Assembly: GCA_949358305.1 (NCBI GenBank)
Contig: OX442314.1
Location: 59,715,369-59,779,368 of the forward strand
Length of the DNA stretch: 64,000 nucleotides
DNA from: Strigamia acuminata
Taxonomy: Eukaryota; Arthropoda; Chilopoda; Geophilomorpha; Linotaeniidae
Direction of reading: 5' to 3'
How positions within the stretch are numbered: position 1 is the first letter of the stretch; each line of letters opens with the position of its first letter. The translations under genes were made by a program, and so were the position numbers. Shown here piece after piece: positions 11,201 through 21,036 of the stretch. A model generated the notes under the pieces. The model saw nothing but the letters and a program-made list of their open reading frames with translations, was not told the DNA's origin and made no database searches.

Positions 11201-11732
11201 CGCTCTCTCTGCAGAGCCGGCTACGCCACCGCTGGAGAGCCCAATGGAGATTCCGCTTCCACCATCGCCTCCGCCGCCCCCAGCAGCGCAGCTTTACTTG
11301 AGGTTGGGAGTGGAATACCCCTTCCTCCAGATGTCGGAGTTCACGCGACAGCGCATCATTGACTCCGATGATCACGGCGAGTCGATCCTCAAATGGCTGA
11401 ACAGAGAGGCCCGATCAACCATGGACGCCGTCTTCCATCGCCGTATCCTACGGGCCCACAGAAAACCCGGATCGAGCGCCGAGTCGCGAAGGATTCGGCT
11501 CGTTCCAGACCGATTCCCTGCATCTACCCGGATTTGGATCCATGAGCGTACGGGGTTGATTGGCGAGCCGGTCGGTGGTCACCCACAGTATTTCATCAAT
11601 GAGCGGCAGAATCCTGCGGATCTGACAACCTCTCTTCCCCCGGATTTACCACCACCGCCACCGGCAGTGCCACCCGTGATCCTCCGCCCATGCAGAGGAG
11701 TGCTGCCGGCTCTTCGCAGAGGAGAGCGATGA
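8268..11732 (+). CDS. ORF3 of element 1, unknown function, two exons (8268-8384 and 8946-11732)
   Basis: I do not recognise the family. Exon 1 starts at ATG 8268, encodes 39 residues (MADRRNPRLE...) and ends CAG|GTAAAT. The 561-base intron ends TTATTCAG|G at 8945. Both boundaries are phase 0, and exon 2 runs open to 11732, for about 967 residues in all. Exon 2 begins with a block shared with the other two elements (NNIFRGALPIYLRQ, then TQSEMWQLYHAGILG). Next come a long Arg/Ser/Pro-rich disordered stretch and a second shared block (VFLDSRQAMAAWAIV). After a Pro-rich linker is a C-terminal block (ILKWLNREAR ... IWIHERTGL). I see no signal peptide or membrane segment, so it does not look like an envelope. 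It sits 375 bases after pol, on the same strand. The splicing is inferred from sequence. Confidence 0.75.
8385..8945 (+). other. Predicted phase-0 intron in ORF3 of element 1
   Basis: Donor CAG|GTAAAT and acceptor TTATTCAG|G flank 561 AT-rich bases. Removing them joins the 39-codon open frame from ATG 8268 to the long frame without a shift. Introns in the same position and phase are predicted at 58531-58801 and 30827-31497. Confidence 0.7.
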
Positions 11733-11780
11733 GAAAATTTGAGGTCGCTCCGATCCGAGATCGAAGCTGGAGGAGGGACG

Positions 11781-12600
11781 TGTGGTGACCCAGTTGGATA
11801 AGTGTCCCCCCAGGGCGGATACTTGTCCTCTGAGTCACTATGAATAAAGAGTCGTTCCCCCCCGAGTTGGCTCCACCTCCCCATGGCAGGTGTGCGCCCC
11901 GAGGGGGAGGAAGCGGCTGGTGGTCAGCCCCCATTGGTTGATCGCCGGCCCTTCACCCCACTGCATAAAAGGCCGTGTTTCCCGCCTAAAGTCAGAACTT
12001 ACACAAACGACACCAAGAACACAGCAACTACCTCACCGTCAGGCCAACTTCAACTACAAGTTAGGATTGATCGAGGATCGCTGAGTAAAGTGCAAACTGT
12101 AACTCTCACGAAGTCACTTGCGAGCTATTCCTGCGAAAGCACGAGAATAGCCCTTGTGAAATCACCCAGAATAATCGCCCAGACGATTATTCGCCGAAGT
12201 AAGTGTCCGAGTGCTTTGTAGGGAACCCCAAAGTTCCTAGACGAGGCCTCCGCGACGCTAAACAAACCCTAGACAACAGGCACGGATAGAAGACTCGAAA
12301 GAGCATTCCACCGCGTCCGTGAAGACGAATCCGTGACGAATTAACGACAACTCGAGACGCCGCCTTTGTTCCGCCGACCACGCGGAATCGACGACGCCAT
12401 CTTGAGAAATCCTTTGTTCGACGCTGACCACGTCGACTCTAGAATTATTACTGAGTGTATTTTAAAGGCATAAAGCCTGGTGAATAAATTACCTGTTTAT
12501 TTACATACATTTGGTATTCATTTGGGTATTTACATAATTGATCACAGGTAAAGTATTACACGTTAGCGCTATTTAAACCTATACTAAGTAGGACGCGACA
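11781..12600 (+). repeat. 3' LTR of element 1 (820 bp)
   Basis: It begins TGTGGTGACCC after a purine tract (GGAGGAGGGA, 11769-11778) and ends GCGACA. A TATA-like CATAAAAGG is at about 11964 and an AATAAA poly(A) signal at about 12483. Two hairpins share a GACCA loop but have different stems (12369-12387 TTCCGC/GCGGAA; 12418-12436 TCGACG/CGTCGA). A further hairpin ATAATCG/CGATTAT lies near 12172-12191. Confidence 0.93.
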
Positions 12601-14107
12601 AACTAACAAACTGAAAAGAAACACGAACAAATCAATCGTGTAGAAAAATAAGCCTTGGGACTGGAAAACTCAATTTAAATTTTAAAGATTACAGAAATTA
12701 AGTTTATAAGCTTATTAAAAATTTAGCAAAGTTGAAACACCAAAAGTGAAGCCAACATTTAAAAAAAAAAATTCGTTCATTTTAAGTAAATAAATTTCAA
12801 AGGGCAGGAGTAATTGTATTCGATAACTTGTCCATTTTATTACCACGATTTCTAGGCCTAAACTCACTCCGCAACATCACGCGGAAATCCTAACCGCGCG
12901 GAAACTAAAGCGACACTGCAAACATAAAAATAAAAACGAGTTTCAATAAAAATGTCACAAAGTTGTGAAATTGCGATAAAATATTACAAATTCCTCGAGA
13001 CAACCAGATTTGATGTCTAAATTCAGACAAAATCATCGCGACGAACGACTTCGCTTTGTCTCGATTCACAGTTGTGGCTACGGGGTTTACTACGGGGTTT
13101 ACAAAGGTAAAGACACAGGCGCGTGGTAATGATAGAACCAATCTTTACACTTATTTATTTTCTGGATTTAGTTCTTTCGATTTACGACGGATATTATGTA
13201 ATTGGTGCAGAAATCAAAATAAAATTTGGAATGTGTAGAAAGAAAACTCGATGAAAAGCGACTCTCAAATCACAATTTGAAATGATAGCTTTCAAATGTC
13301 GTCACAAAAATGCATCTGTCGAAAGCTTTCGAACATCTACGGTAGAATCCGTGAGTTCGAGTCCCTGCCCGGGCGAATTTCTCTTTGAATATTTTTATAG
13401 TTTTTTAGTATTTTCATTAATGGCATTTTCAATGGGCAGCAAATAAAATCAAAATATTTCTCTTTTACATTTTTTAAAATGTTAAATATGGTAAATATTA
13501 AACTATTATCATGAAAATGTAATTTAATTTAATTTAATTTAATTTAATAAAATCAAAATATTTTTCTTGTACATTTTTTTTATTGATTTATTTAAAATGG
13601 TCGAAACTGCGATTAATTTATGGAAAAATTACTTACAAACGGAAAAAGACGACGACTGGGTTTCAGGAGACACATTGTCCAAAGTCCAAACACCCTCTCT
13701 AGACACAGTCACGTGGTTTGGCTTGTGCCAAACCAAATAACCAAAATAATAACTCAAATGTCTCGAAATATAAGCGAGATCACCACAGTGTGTACCAATT
13801 TCAGACAAATCTCTAAACGCATTTAACTTGTGAGGTGCTGACCAACACAAAAATGGTAATCAATCGATCTAATAGGCGTCGACAAGAATTTCTAAATGTT
13901 CTGGAAGTGATAATTCCTTATCGGATAATAAATGGAAAATTTATTGTTTACGGAATTGTGATTGTCATTAAATTTCAATGAAGGTAAGCAGAACAGACAT
14001 GACATCTACACTACTCTTTAAATTCATATTTTATGCGACTAATTAGCGGAAAATTAAAATAATTAATGAAATACCGAATTGAATTCAATTACCGAATTTA
14101 ACTTTAC
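12601..14107. other. Intergenic region, no gene recognised; (AATTT)n microsatellite at 13521-13548
   Basis: It is AT-rich with only short, non-convincing open frames. A simple repeat of about 5.5 AATTT units is at 13521-13548. Near 13345-13372 the bases GAGTTCGAGTCCC resemble a tRNA T-arm or SINE B box, but no complete tRNA fold was found. Confidence 0.5.
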
Positions 14108-14117
14108 GCTACGTCAT

Positions 14118-14132
14118 CGAACGTTCTCGACG
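14118..14132 (+). promoter_or_regulatory. Heat-shock-element-like motif upstream of copy A
   Basis: The bases CGAACGTTCTCGAC give GAA-nn-TTC-nn-GA(C), two perfect units and a third with one mismatch. It lies about 36 bp upstream of the TATA box. The matching motif of copy C (45135-45149) is a perfect three-unit element. Confidence 0.5.
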
Positions 14133-14167
14133 TGCACGTCTCCCACACGTTACCAAAACGTATACAG

Positions 14168-14176
14168 TATATAAAG
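14168..14176 (+). promoter_or_regulatory. TATA box of copy A gene
   Basis: TATATAAAG lies 40 bp before the ATG at 14208. With a start site about 30 bp downstream of the TATA, the 5' leader would be only about 10 bases. Copy C has the same spacing. Confidence 0.6.
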
Positions 14177-14207
14177 CAACACTGCAGATCAATCAAACCA
14201 TTCAATC

Positions 14208-15416
14208 ATGAAGTTCATCTTGGACGTGCCGAGTTTCCAACACATTTTACTCGCCGAGACTGCAGTTTCACTTTGGAAAAATCACTTCCGTTTTCATCTT
14301 GATTGGGAGTTTAATGGGAGCTACACGCGTCGCTGGATCCAACTCGAAAAAGATGTTTGCAAACAAGTGCACTCCTTGCCCATTCAACACCACTTAAAAC
14401 CCATGTTACACATATTTGTCAAACGAGTTGGCAAAAAATTACTCGAATGGATCGAATACATATTTAATTTTGTGCTTCAACAAATGCAGATGGAATTCGT
14501 GCAAGAAATCATCCACGCGTCCCGATGGACGGTCCACGGCAAATTAGACGCGACCGAATCAGCCCGAGCTCTGGCACATTTAACACATTTGAATGTCTCA
14601 GACAGATTCGACATCGCTTGTGTTTTCTGTATAGAAGACGCAGTCGGGGATCTTTGGAACGAATTGACCGACGATTTAAAGCTGCAGGTTTTGAAGAGGG
14701 ATTCTAACGATTTAATAATGTATTTACAAAGCGTGATGTTTTGGGTAGTGAATCGGTTTGAAGCAGATTTAATCCGAGCAAGCAACAGGAAAGTCGAGAT
14801 GTTGCTGAGGAGCGTGAAATTCCAAAATCAAAGCGCGGTGCAATATTTCTGGTCGATAATGAGCGAGGACGAACGAAAAGAAGTCTTCTTTGATTGCACC
14901 CGAAATGACGGCACAATTGATCGTTTGGTTAAAGTAATATACGACGATCACATGGGATCAACTCGTGGTCGCAGTTTCGGTTTAGATGTCGTGTATTTTC
15001 TGCTTTCGCAGTTGGACGAGCGGCAGGTAGACGCCATTTTCGATTCGGGAATCGGAACACGCATTTTTTTGGTCGTTTTATTTGATTTTTTGTACGTGAA
15101 ACTTTTTACGGCTGTTTTAGGTCGGATTTACAACGGGCTTTCGGAGGTTGGTCTTCATTTAACACTCACTTGTATGGTGTTGGTTCAATTGAGATGTTTG
15201 GAAGACGCCGATCATCTGGCGAACGTCAGGGATTGTTTGACGGATTTTTGGGTTCAGGCTCCGGCCGAGATGAGGAGACAGGATTGCGTTGTGGATGGTA
15301 GTTTTTCAGTCATTTTTCGTGGCTTGTTCTCTTGCAGAGATTTTGCTAATATCGAGTTGTTCTTGCGTGGTTTGAGCGCGGAGACCAAAAGAAGAATCGT
15401 GTCAAAATACGTTTGA
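14208..15416 (+). CDS. Intronless uncharacterised protein, tandem family copy A (402 aa)
   Basis: I cannot assign a function. It is a single uninterrupted frame of 402 codons from MKFILDVPSFQH to RRIVSKYV, rich in Phe, Leu, Asp and Arg and likely mostly helical. The ATG follows a TATA box by 40 bp and an HSE-like motif by about 80 bp. It is about 80% or more similar by eye to copy C (45222-46451) and to the surviving part of split copy B (41532-42491). Shared blocks include DRFDIACVFC-EDA, YFLLSQLDE-QVDAIFDS and DCLTDFWVQAPAEMRR. The composition resembles large lineage-specific families I associate with arachnid genomes; that is recollection, not a search. There is no signal peptide, membrane segment or recognised catalytic motif. 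An intact frame in two copies argues for a functional protein. Confidence 0.75.
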   Translation: MKFILDVPSFQHILLAETAVSLWKNHFRFHLDWEFNGSYTRRWIQLEKDVCKQVHSLPIQHHLKPMLHIFVKRVGKKLLEWIEYIFNFVLQQMQMEFVQEIIHASRWTVHGKLDATESARALAHLTHLNVSDRFDIACVFCIEDAVGDLWNELTDDLKLQVLKRDSNDLIMYLQSVMFWVVNRFEADLIRASNRKVEMLLRSVKFQNQSAVQYFWSIMSEDERKEVFFDCTRNDGTIDRLVKVIYDDHMGSTRGRSFGLDVVYFLLSQLDERQVDAIFDSGIGTRIFLVVLFDFLYVKLFTAVLGRIYNGLSEVGLHLTLTCMVLVQLRCLEDADHLANVRDCLTDFWVQAPAEMRRQDCVVDGSFSVIFRGLFSCRDFANIELFLRGLSAETKRRIVSKYV

Positions 15417-16900
15417 TACGCATCACCTTTAAACTTATTCTTACAGCTTAATCTGGTTAAAAGTAATTATTAAGTCGAGTTACAAATTTAGTGGAAAATT
15501 GAATTCGACCATTAAAAATATGAAAAATAAACCAATTATAATATTTAAAATATGTTTCCCGTGCATAATTTGCTGCTGAATCCACTGGTAATAATAACTT
15601 TTTGATAGCACTAATTTTTATTTATTTATGTTGCAAACCTGCTTGGTTTAAGATCCTTTGCAGCTCCTATGGCATACCGTCAGAGGATTTAACGGGAGCA
15701 CTGCAGTAAAGCCACACAAATCATTACCAAAACGTAATTCAAACAAACGTATTTACAACGTTCTCTAAGCATTTAAACCCAAACTACACAGATTTCTTTT
15801 ATCATTTGCAACATGCCGTCCAGAAAATCAGCAAACAATCTCCGCAGTTTGTGTTTAAATACGTTAACGATCAACTGAGAAGACACAAACCTTCAAAACC
15901 AACTGAATTCCCAACCCAATCGATTCATCGACGACATTTACCAACACATGTGCCGCCAACCGACCATTAATCCGCTTTTGAATCCCAACATTTTCATTCG
16001 CCCCGGCGCCAAATACCAAAGTATCACGGCCAAAAGTACGTCTACTCAAACTGCATTTGTCAATGCACAATGTCGCCACTTGCGAATCAGCGGTAAGTTC
16101 AAAATGCAGAATTATACGAATAACAGGGAAAATAACAGGGAAAATATTAAATAATCATTCACGTGCTTTTATGTAAATAAAACACCTGATGGGGTCAAAA
16201 CTGTCTGTACGCAGTAGCCGTAAGTAGCACATCATGTGTTTTGGCAAGCTGATTTCCGTCGTATTTGGGGCCAACACAGTCTGTTTAAGATAAGTTGGAT
16301 AGTACTGATTTGATGGTGCTATACAACTTTGTAATTGGAAATTTTGCTCTATCTCGACCAGTTAACAGGTTAGCGAATAAAAAGTGCATTGTTGCATGTC
16401 TGGCATAAAATTTGATTACACTATTGGATTCGTTGTCTCTACTTTGATATAGGCTAGTCTGCTTGGTTTTTTGAAAACGCATTTACTTATTCTGGAAATT
16501 GACTGTAACATCTTAAACGAAACACCCTGTATAATTATAGAACCACATATAGAACTCAATCATGGCCATCCGGACCGATTAAGTGAACAATCGGTTTCAT
16601 GTAAATCATCTTAGAGGGGAAAGAATGTCGAAATTATTCCAGATCTTTCCTCATTCCATCCTGCGAGCAATCCTAGGCCGACTGCTGTACCGCCCAGTCC
16701 TCTACCATTTGAGGCTAGTGCTCCACCAATTCCACCACTTCCACCATTGCCAGTTGCTGATACAGTTCAAGTTCATACTCGGCCCGGCCTCATTCGGAAT
16801 CCGACGCAGTTTTACGGCTTTTCGAACAATTAGTTTGATGATTGTGTTGTGTGTTTAATTCATTTTGCTTCAACTTTTGTTTATTGATCATCTTGATTTT
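15417..16900 (+). repeat. Downstream block of copy A, duplicated after copies B and C
   Basis: Bases 15417-15690 match the 3' flank of copy B (42492-42760). Bases from about 16000 to 16860 match 46860-47700 after copy C. The block contains a short degraded coding-like stretch (15800-16150, frame-shifted) and a Pro-rich stretch near 16660-16840. In the 16563 copy the leading frame is stopped after six codons, while the paralogue at 47387 stays open for 98 codons. AAACACCCTGTATA at about 16519 is a motif often seen at transposon ends. No function recognised. Confidence 0.5.
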
Positions 16901-17134
16901 ATTTGTAATGTCACCTCGCAATGTAGGGGATATGGAAGCTGAACAAACGCCATTTCTTTTACTTGCTCAACAAATGCCGAACAACCAACGTTGCCGCATT
17001 ATTTGTAGCGATTGATCTCGACGTGCGATCTGATTTAAAAATCAACGCAAACGATCTGCACATGCATATTGTAATGATTTGGAATGAAAATGTTGTGGAT
17101 CACGATGTTTATGCAACATTTTGGCCTACTTTTA

Positions 17135-17471
17135 TGTAGCCCTACACCAGTGAATAAGCTCGACCAATAGGAAGAGGTCGTACACTAACAGTGAGCCAGA
17201 GTATAGCTTGATTTTGCCAGTTAAGCTGGAAAGACAAAAGCGGGTCAAGGGAGCTTGTAAATGACTCCCTCTTTAAACTTGTGGTCGCAGCCCGCAGTCG
17301 TGCCTGCTGCCTGGCCCGTCAAAAAGAACGTCGCTTCATTTCCCAGAGGTCGCTACAAAAGTGACCTAGTCCTACTCGTTTTCACCTGTTTCGTTTCGTT
17401 GTTGTAGTTACAGTCTTTGCAATTCTCCTGTGTGTGAGAGAGCAGAGTTGAGTCACTCTGCAGTAACTACA
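17135..17471 (+). repeat. Probable solo or truncated LTR (TGTAG...CTACA)
   Basis: The segment starts TGTAG and ends CTACA, the inverted ends typical of many gypsy LTRs. Its last 60 bases recur at 19833-19895 and partly at 49195-49212, each followed by TATTCCTTTT. I could not find a target duplication. It is an old copy, now abutting the palindromic element at 17491. Confidence 0.4.
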
Positions 17472-17490
17472 TATTCCTTTTCGTGGTGTC

Positions 17491-18315
17491 TATTTCCCCT
17501 AACATTGGGGGAAATAACACGTACCTTATTTCCCCCAACGTTGAGGAAAATAGTCGGCCCTCACTGGCCAGACTATTTCCCCCAACAATCTATTTGTGTA
17601 CTGTATGGGGAAATAACATGTACCTTATTTTCCCCAAAGTTGGGGGAAATAGTCGGCCTTCTTGGGGCCGGCTATTTCCCCACACAATATGATTATGTCC
17701 ACTCAACATTGATTGGTCGAGTGACCCGTCAAGTAGGCAGTACGTGCAGTATGTAATGACTCATTGAAATTGAATGTACAGGTGCAAAGTTGTACAAAGC
17801 AAAAAAATTTACATGATTGTAGGTTATTTGCAATTGCAAATGCTTTGTTTCTCTGTGATAATAAGAATCCCAGCAATTTCAGCCCTCGTCACCCTGCCCT
17901 AAGAAAACATTTGTTGGACTCTTTTTCGCAGCATAATACGCGATTTGAATGTTTTCCATCCAATAACATTTCCGAATTGAAAACAAAGAAAAAAATGTTA
18001 CGATAGAGTCTATTGCTTCTGCAGAAGAAAGAAGGTGAGAGGTATGATAAGATGCAACAAGTGCAGTGAGTGGTTTCATCGTGATTGTTTAGTTGAGTAT
18101 GATTACAAGGATGTGAATTTTCTTAATGATTTAAACAGTGTAGAAGATTTTACTTGTTACACATGTAATCCAATACCAATAAATATTGGATAATTTTAGT
18201 AATAAATTTGGTATTTGATATTTTTATCTCCTACCGAATACTCGGTATATGACATTGTAATCATATTGTGTGAGGAAATAAAGTACATGTTATTTCCCCC
18301 AACGTTGGGGGCAAT
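17491..18315 (+). mobile_element. DNA-transposon-like element with palindromic terminal modules and a protease/PHD fragment
   Basis: The left arm TATTTCCCCACACAATATG... (17673-17695) is matched in inverted orientation at 18258-18280 with 22 of 23 bases. Outside it on both sides are copies of a palindrome of the form TATTTCCCCCAACGTTGG.. (17491-17516, 17527-17552, 17626-17651 and 18291-18315). The body encodes a C48-like peptidase stretch followed by a PHD finger (17764-18192). The exact ends and target duplication were not resolved. Confidence 0.5.
17764..18192 (+). pseudogene. Ulp1/C48-like peptidase plus PHD finger fragment of a transposon protein, frame-shifted
   Basis: The first frame reads ...VQVQSCTKQKNLHDCRLFAIANAL..., which resembles the catalytic-Cys end of Ulp1-type (C48) peptidases, where D-C-G-hydrophobic-FAIA is usual. 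It ends at a stop near 18005. From about 18004 a different frame reads VYCFC ... MIRCNKCSEWFHRDCL ... FTCYTC, a C4HC3 PHD-finger pattern, and stops at 18192. The two parts are therefore separated by a frameshift. The pairing of such a protease with a PHD finger is known to me from transposon proteins of animals. It sits between the inverted repeats at 17673 and 18280. The fragment lacks any transposase core and is not functional. Confidence 0.5.
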
Positions 18316-18347
18316 AGCCTCGGCCATTCCTTTTATGCGGGTCGAAT

Positions 18348-18490
18348 CGTCTAGTCGACGCCAGCGACTAAACGATCATTTAGTCAGCAAAACGTTTAGT
18401 CGGCAAACGTTTAGTCGACGGTTTTATTTTTGGTCGTCTAGTCGACCAACTTATAGGGTACGTCTAGTCGACCAGGTCACCTAGTCGACA
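18348..18490. repeat. Cluster of CTAGTCGAC-type motifs
   Basis: About seven copies of a TAGTCGAC or TTAGTCGGC motif occur in 140 bases (for example GTCTAGTCGACC twice near 18435-18475). This subterminal-repeat style is common at transposon ends. No coding frame. Confidence 0.45.
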
Positions 18491-18532
18491 CTACTCATCA
18501 ACTACACTTTCTCAGTATTTCCAAACTTCTAA

Positions 18533-18776
18533 GGCCCCAAGATTTCTCAGGATACCTAAATTTCTTAGGGTACCTAGATTTCTCAGGGAATTTAGATTTC
18601 TCAGGGCATCTAGATTTTTCAGGGCCCCAGATTTCTAAGCTCCCAGGTTTGTCAGGACCCCAGGTTTGTCAGGGTCTCAGGTTTGTCAGGGCCCCAGGTT
18701 TGTCAGGGCCCCAGGTTTCTAAGCTCCCAAATTTCTAAAGCTCCCAAATTTCTAAGAGCCCGAAACGTCTATGGGC
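18533..18776. repeat. Degenerate 17-18 bp tandem repeat, about 14 units
   Basis: Units follow the form CCCCAGGTTTGTCAGGG or CTCCCAAATTTCTAAG. The central units near 18655-18720 are almost identical and the outer ones are diverged. It is a minisatellite with no gene. Confidence 0.7.
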
Positions 18777-19146
18777 CCAGTCTTGAATTCAATCGCAAGA
18801 AGTTTAAATGTAGCCAAATGCTATCTTTCCCATATGCGATATGCCTCATTGGTGGCAATTTCAACTTATTTATTTAGTTACTTAGTAGCTGTTTTAAGAC
18901 CGTTTGTGCATCCTGCACAGCCCACGGGTGTTCCTGCGATAAGGATCTACGCTTTGGTCCAATGTTTTAGTGTTGGCGTTTTCAACCCCAATTTTAAGTG
19001 AGATGTTGGTCTGACAGTGCATTTCTCTTTTTTTCTCATTTTCTTTGTTTGTAGCTGCTTGCTTTAATTTGTTAGGTCAATGAATTTATGGGTAAGGGAT
19101 CCTTCCGTGACCCGTACTTGGCCAAAGGCTCTACAACAGTTCAACT

Positions 19147-19242
19147 GTGTTCCAGAAGCTCATGAATAAAGTTCTAGGCAATCTCTTTGGCAAAGTGTGC
19201 ATAATACCGTATATCGATGACCTGATATTCTTTTCAAATATT
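19147..19242 (+). pseudogene. Old Ty3/gypsy reverse transcriptase fragment (copy at 19 kb)
   Basis: It reads VFQKLMNKVLGNLF...IIPYIDDLIFFS, that is, the RT FQ-LM-VL and YIDD region. Homologous copies are at about 20494-20690, 49529-49612 and 62286 onward. At 19243 the RT is broken by the start of a TGTTAG... LTR at exactly the site seen in the 49-kb copy. Confidence 0.65.
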
Positions 19243-19450
19243 TGTTAGCCTTTTGTTCTCCGTGATTCATAATATACAACTGTTTATCAATGTTTTACAT
19301 TACTGATTCTGATTTTTATATAATTGTTTATCGTTATATGCTTATTTCTTATGAAACCATTGATTTCGTATGTTCCAAGAGGATTATTGTAGTTGTATTA
19401 TATTTATTTGTATTTAGTTTTCCATCTTTTATTATTATCATTATATGTTA
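19243..19450 (+). repeat. 5' part of a small LTR (TGTTAG...) inserted in the RT fragment
   Basis: It starts TGTTAG immediately after ATATT, as at 49618. It shares its sequence with 49618-49765 and 62091-62140 and retains the uninterrupted AGTT site (19391-19394) that element 2 occupies in the other copy. The 3' end is not resolved. Confidence 0.5.
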
Positions 19451-19682
19451 TATGTATATATATTTTTTTTTCATTCTTTTGTAACAATTATTTGTGTTTT
19501 TGTCAATACTTTAACTAATAGGGAAAAAAAATCCAACTCTACCTCCTCGTGGTTTTCCCCGGATAAAACGAAAAGAGAGCTCTGAGCTCTGGTCAATTTT
19601 ATTCAATAAGTCAATTTTAGTCAACTAGTGTTTTTTTTTTCTACATTTAAATTTTTTTTTTTCATTCTTTTGTAACAATTAT

Positions 19683-19900
19683 TTGGTTTTTTTTTTGTTC
19701 ATTTCAGATGTTTTTTTCATTCTTTTGGCACAATTATTTGGTTTTTTGTTCAATGATGAACGAAAAAAAATGGAAAACGAGCTGCGTGCACAGATCGCAC
19801 AACTTAGAGAAGAAAAAGAAGCATTAAACCGTAGTTACAGTCTTTACAATCCTCCTGTGTGTGAGAGAGCAGAGATGAGTCGCTCTGCAGTAACTACATA
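19683..19900 (+). pseudogene. Coiled-coil fragment, possible gag remnant
   Basis: An open stretch reads ERKKMENELRAQIAQLREEKEA, a short coiled coil, and then runs into the LTR-like sequence shared with 17400-17471. This arrangement suits the remains of a gag start or end, but no gag motif is present. Low certainty. Confidence 0.25.
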
Positions 19901-20493
19901 TTCCTTTTATCAGTTTTTTGTTTACAATTTTGTTAGTTTTAGATTTTCGTTTTTGTCTCGTTTTCAGGTTAATGTTCTTTTACGTTTTTCCTGTTTCTTT
20001 TCCTGTTTGGTTCATCGGTTTTGTGGGGGGTCAGTTTTCCTCGCAAACTCGAGCCCTTTCAGATCTGTTTTTTGGCTAATGTGTTGTGTGTGTATCGCTT
20101 CAATGATGTGTGTGCTCTATTTTAACACTCGTTGAGTTAGTCGAGGAGTCACATAGCCGTTTGCCAGACGCTCCTATATCGAAATGCTGTGTCTGTCCTC
20201 TTCCCAGTCCTGGGAGTGTTGTACATCTCCAAAGCTCCTTTATAGCTGTTTTAAGACCGTTTGTGCATCCTGCGCAGCCCACGGGTGTTCCTGCGATAAG
20301 GATCTACCCTTTGGTCCAATGTTTGAGTGTTGGCGTTTTCAACCCCAATTTTGAGTGAGATGTTGGTCTGACACTGCATTTCTCTTTTTCTCTCATTTTC
20401 TTTGTTTGTAGCTGCTTGCTTTAATTTGTTAGGTCAATGAATTATGGGTAAGAGATCCTTCCATGACCCGTACTTGGCCAAGGACTCTGCAAA

Positions 20494-20690
20494 AGTTCAG
20501 CTCATGTATAAAGTTCTAGGCAATCTCTTTGGCAAAATGTGCATAATAGCGTATATCGATGACCTGATATTCTTTTCAAAATATTTGATTATCACTTTAA
20601 AGATTTGGACGCTGTCTTCAACAAACTGTGACAACTAGATATGAAAGTTAAGCCAAGCAAGTGTACTTTTGGCACCAATACTATACAGGA
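20494..20690 (+). pseudogene. Old Ty3/gypsy RT fragment (copy at 20 kb), uninterrupted at the LTR site
   Basis: It encodes VLGNLFGKMCIIAYIDDL and continues through FDYHFKDLDAVFNKL to KVKPSKCTFGTNTIQ with an in-frame stop. The RT runs straight through AAATATTTGAT. This copy therefore shows the empty site for the small LTR found at 19243 and 49618. Confidence 0.65.
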
Positions 20691-21036
20691 TTTGTACTGG
20701 ATTTTATTCAACAGATGTACTGTAAAATCTCCTACAATGATCACGGATCATTGTGACTTTCCCTCACTCAACCGGTAGATGCAACCAGTTTACACACACC
20801 TAGAACCCTTTCCATGCAATAAATCTATTCATGTTATATCTGTCGTAAGTCCTATTATTCAGTACAATTCGCACAAGGCAAACTAAAAACCAATGACGTT
20901 TTACACAATTATAAAACATTACCTTCTTGTATATCGTGAGAAACGCCAAGGATGTCATACATATGCGACTTATTCTCAAAAAATGTATAACCGAATATCC
21001 GGATGACCCAATATAACACATCTTTCGGAGTTATAA

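Larger units (their letters stand above)
1..12600 (+). mobile_element. Element 1: Ty3/gypsy LTR retrotransposon with third ORF (5' end cut by window)
   Basis: The first 566 bases match the right LTR from 12035 to 12600, so the window starts inside the 5' LTR. The order is LTR, PBS, gag (650-3790), pol in the -1 frame (to 7893), a spliced ORF3 (8268-11732), a purine tract (11769-11778) and the 3' LTR (11781-12600). All three genes are open, and the two LTR copies look identical where they can be compared, so the insertion is recent. The left target site lies outside the window. The bases after the right LTR are aact. Pol domain order RT-RNase H-integrase places it in Ty3/gypsy. It belongs to the same lineage as the elements at 26907-41531 and 49766-62086. 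Confidence 0.93.

Noticed and set aside
8268-11732. Envelope gene of an errantivirus-like element
   Set aside because: No signal peptide, furin-type site or transmembrane helix is visible in any of the three ORF3 proteins, and they are disordered and proline/arginine-rich.
13335-13380. tRNA gene
   Set aside because: Only a T-arm-like GTTCGAGTCCC is present. No matching acceptor, D-arm or anticodon stem was found.
19290-19490. Hydrophobic 64-codon frame resembling a membrane peptide
   Set aside because: It is T-rich LTR-like sequence with no conservation of frame between repeat copies.
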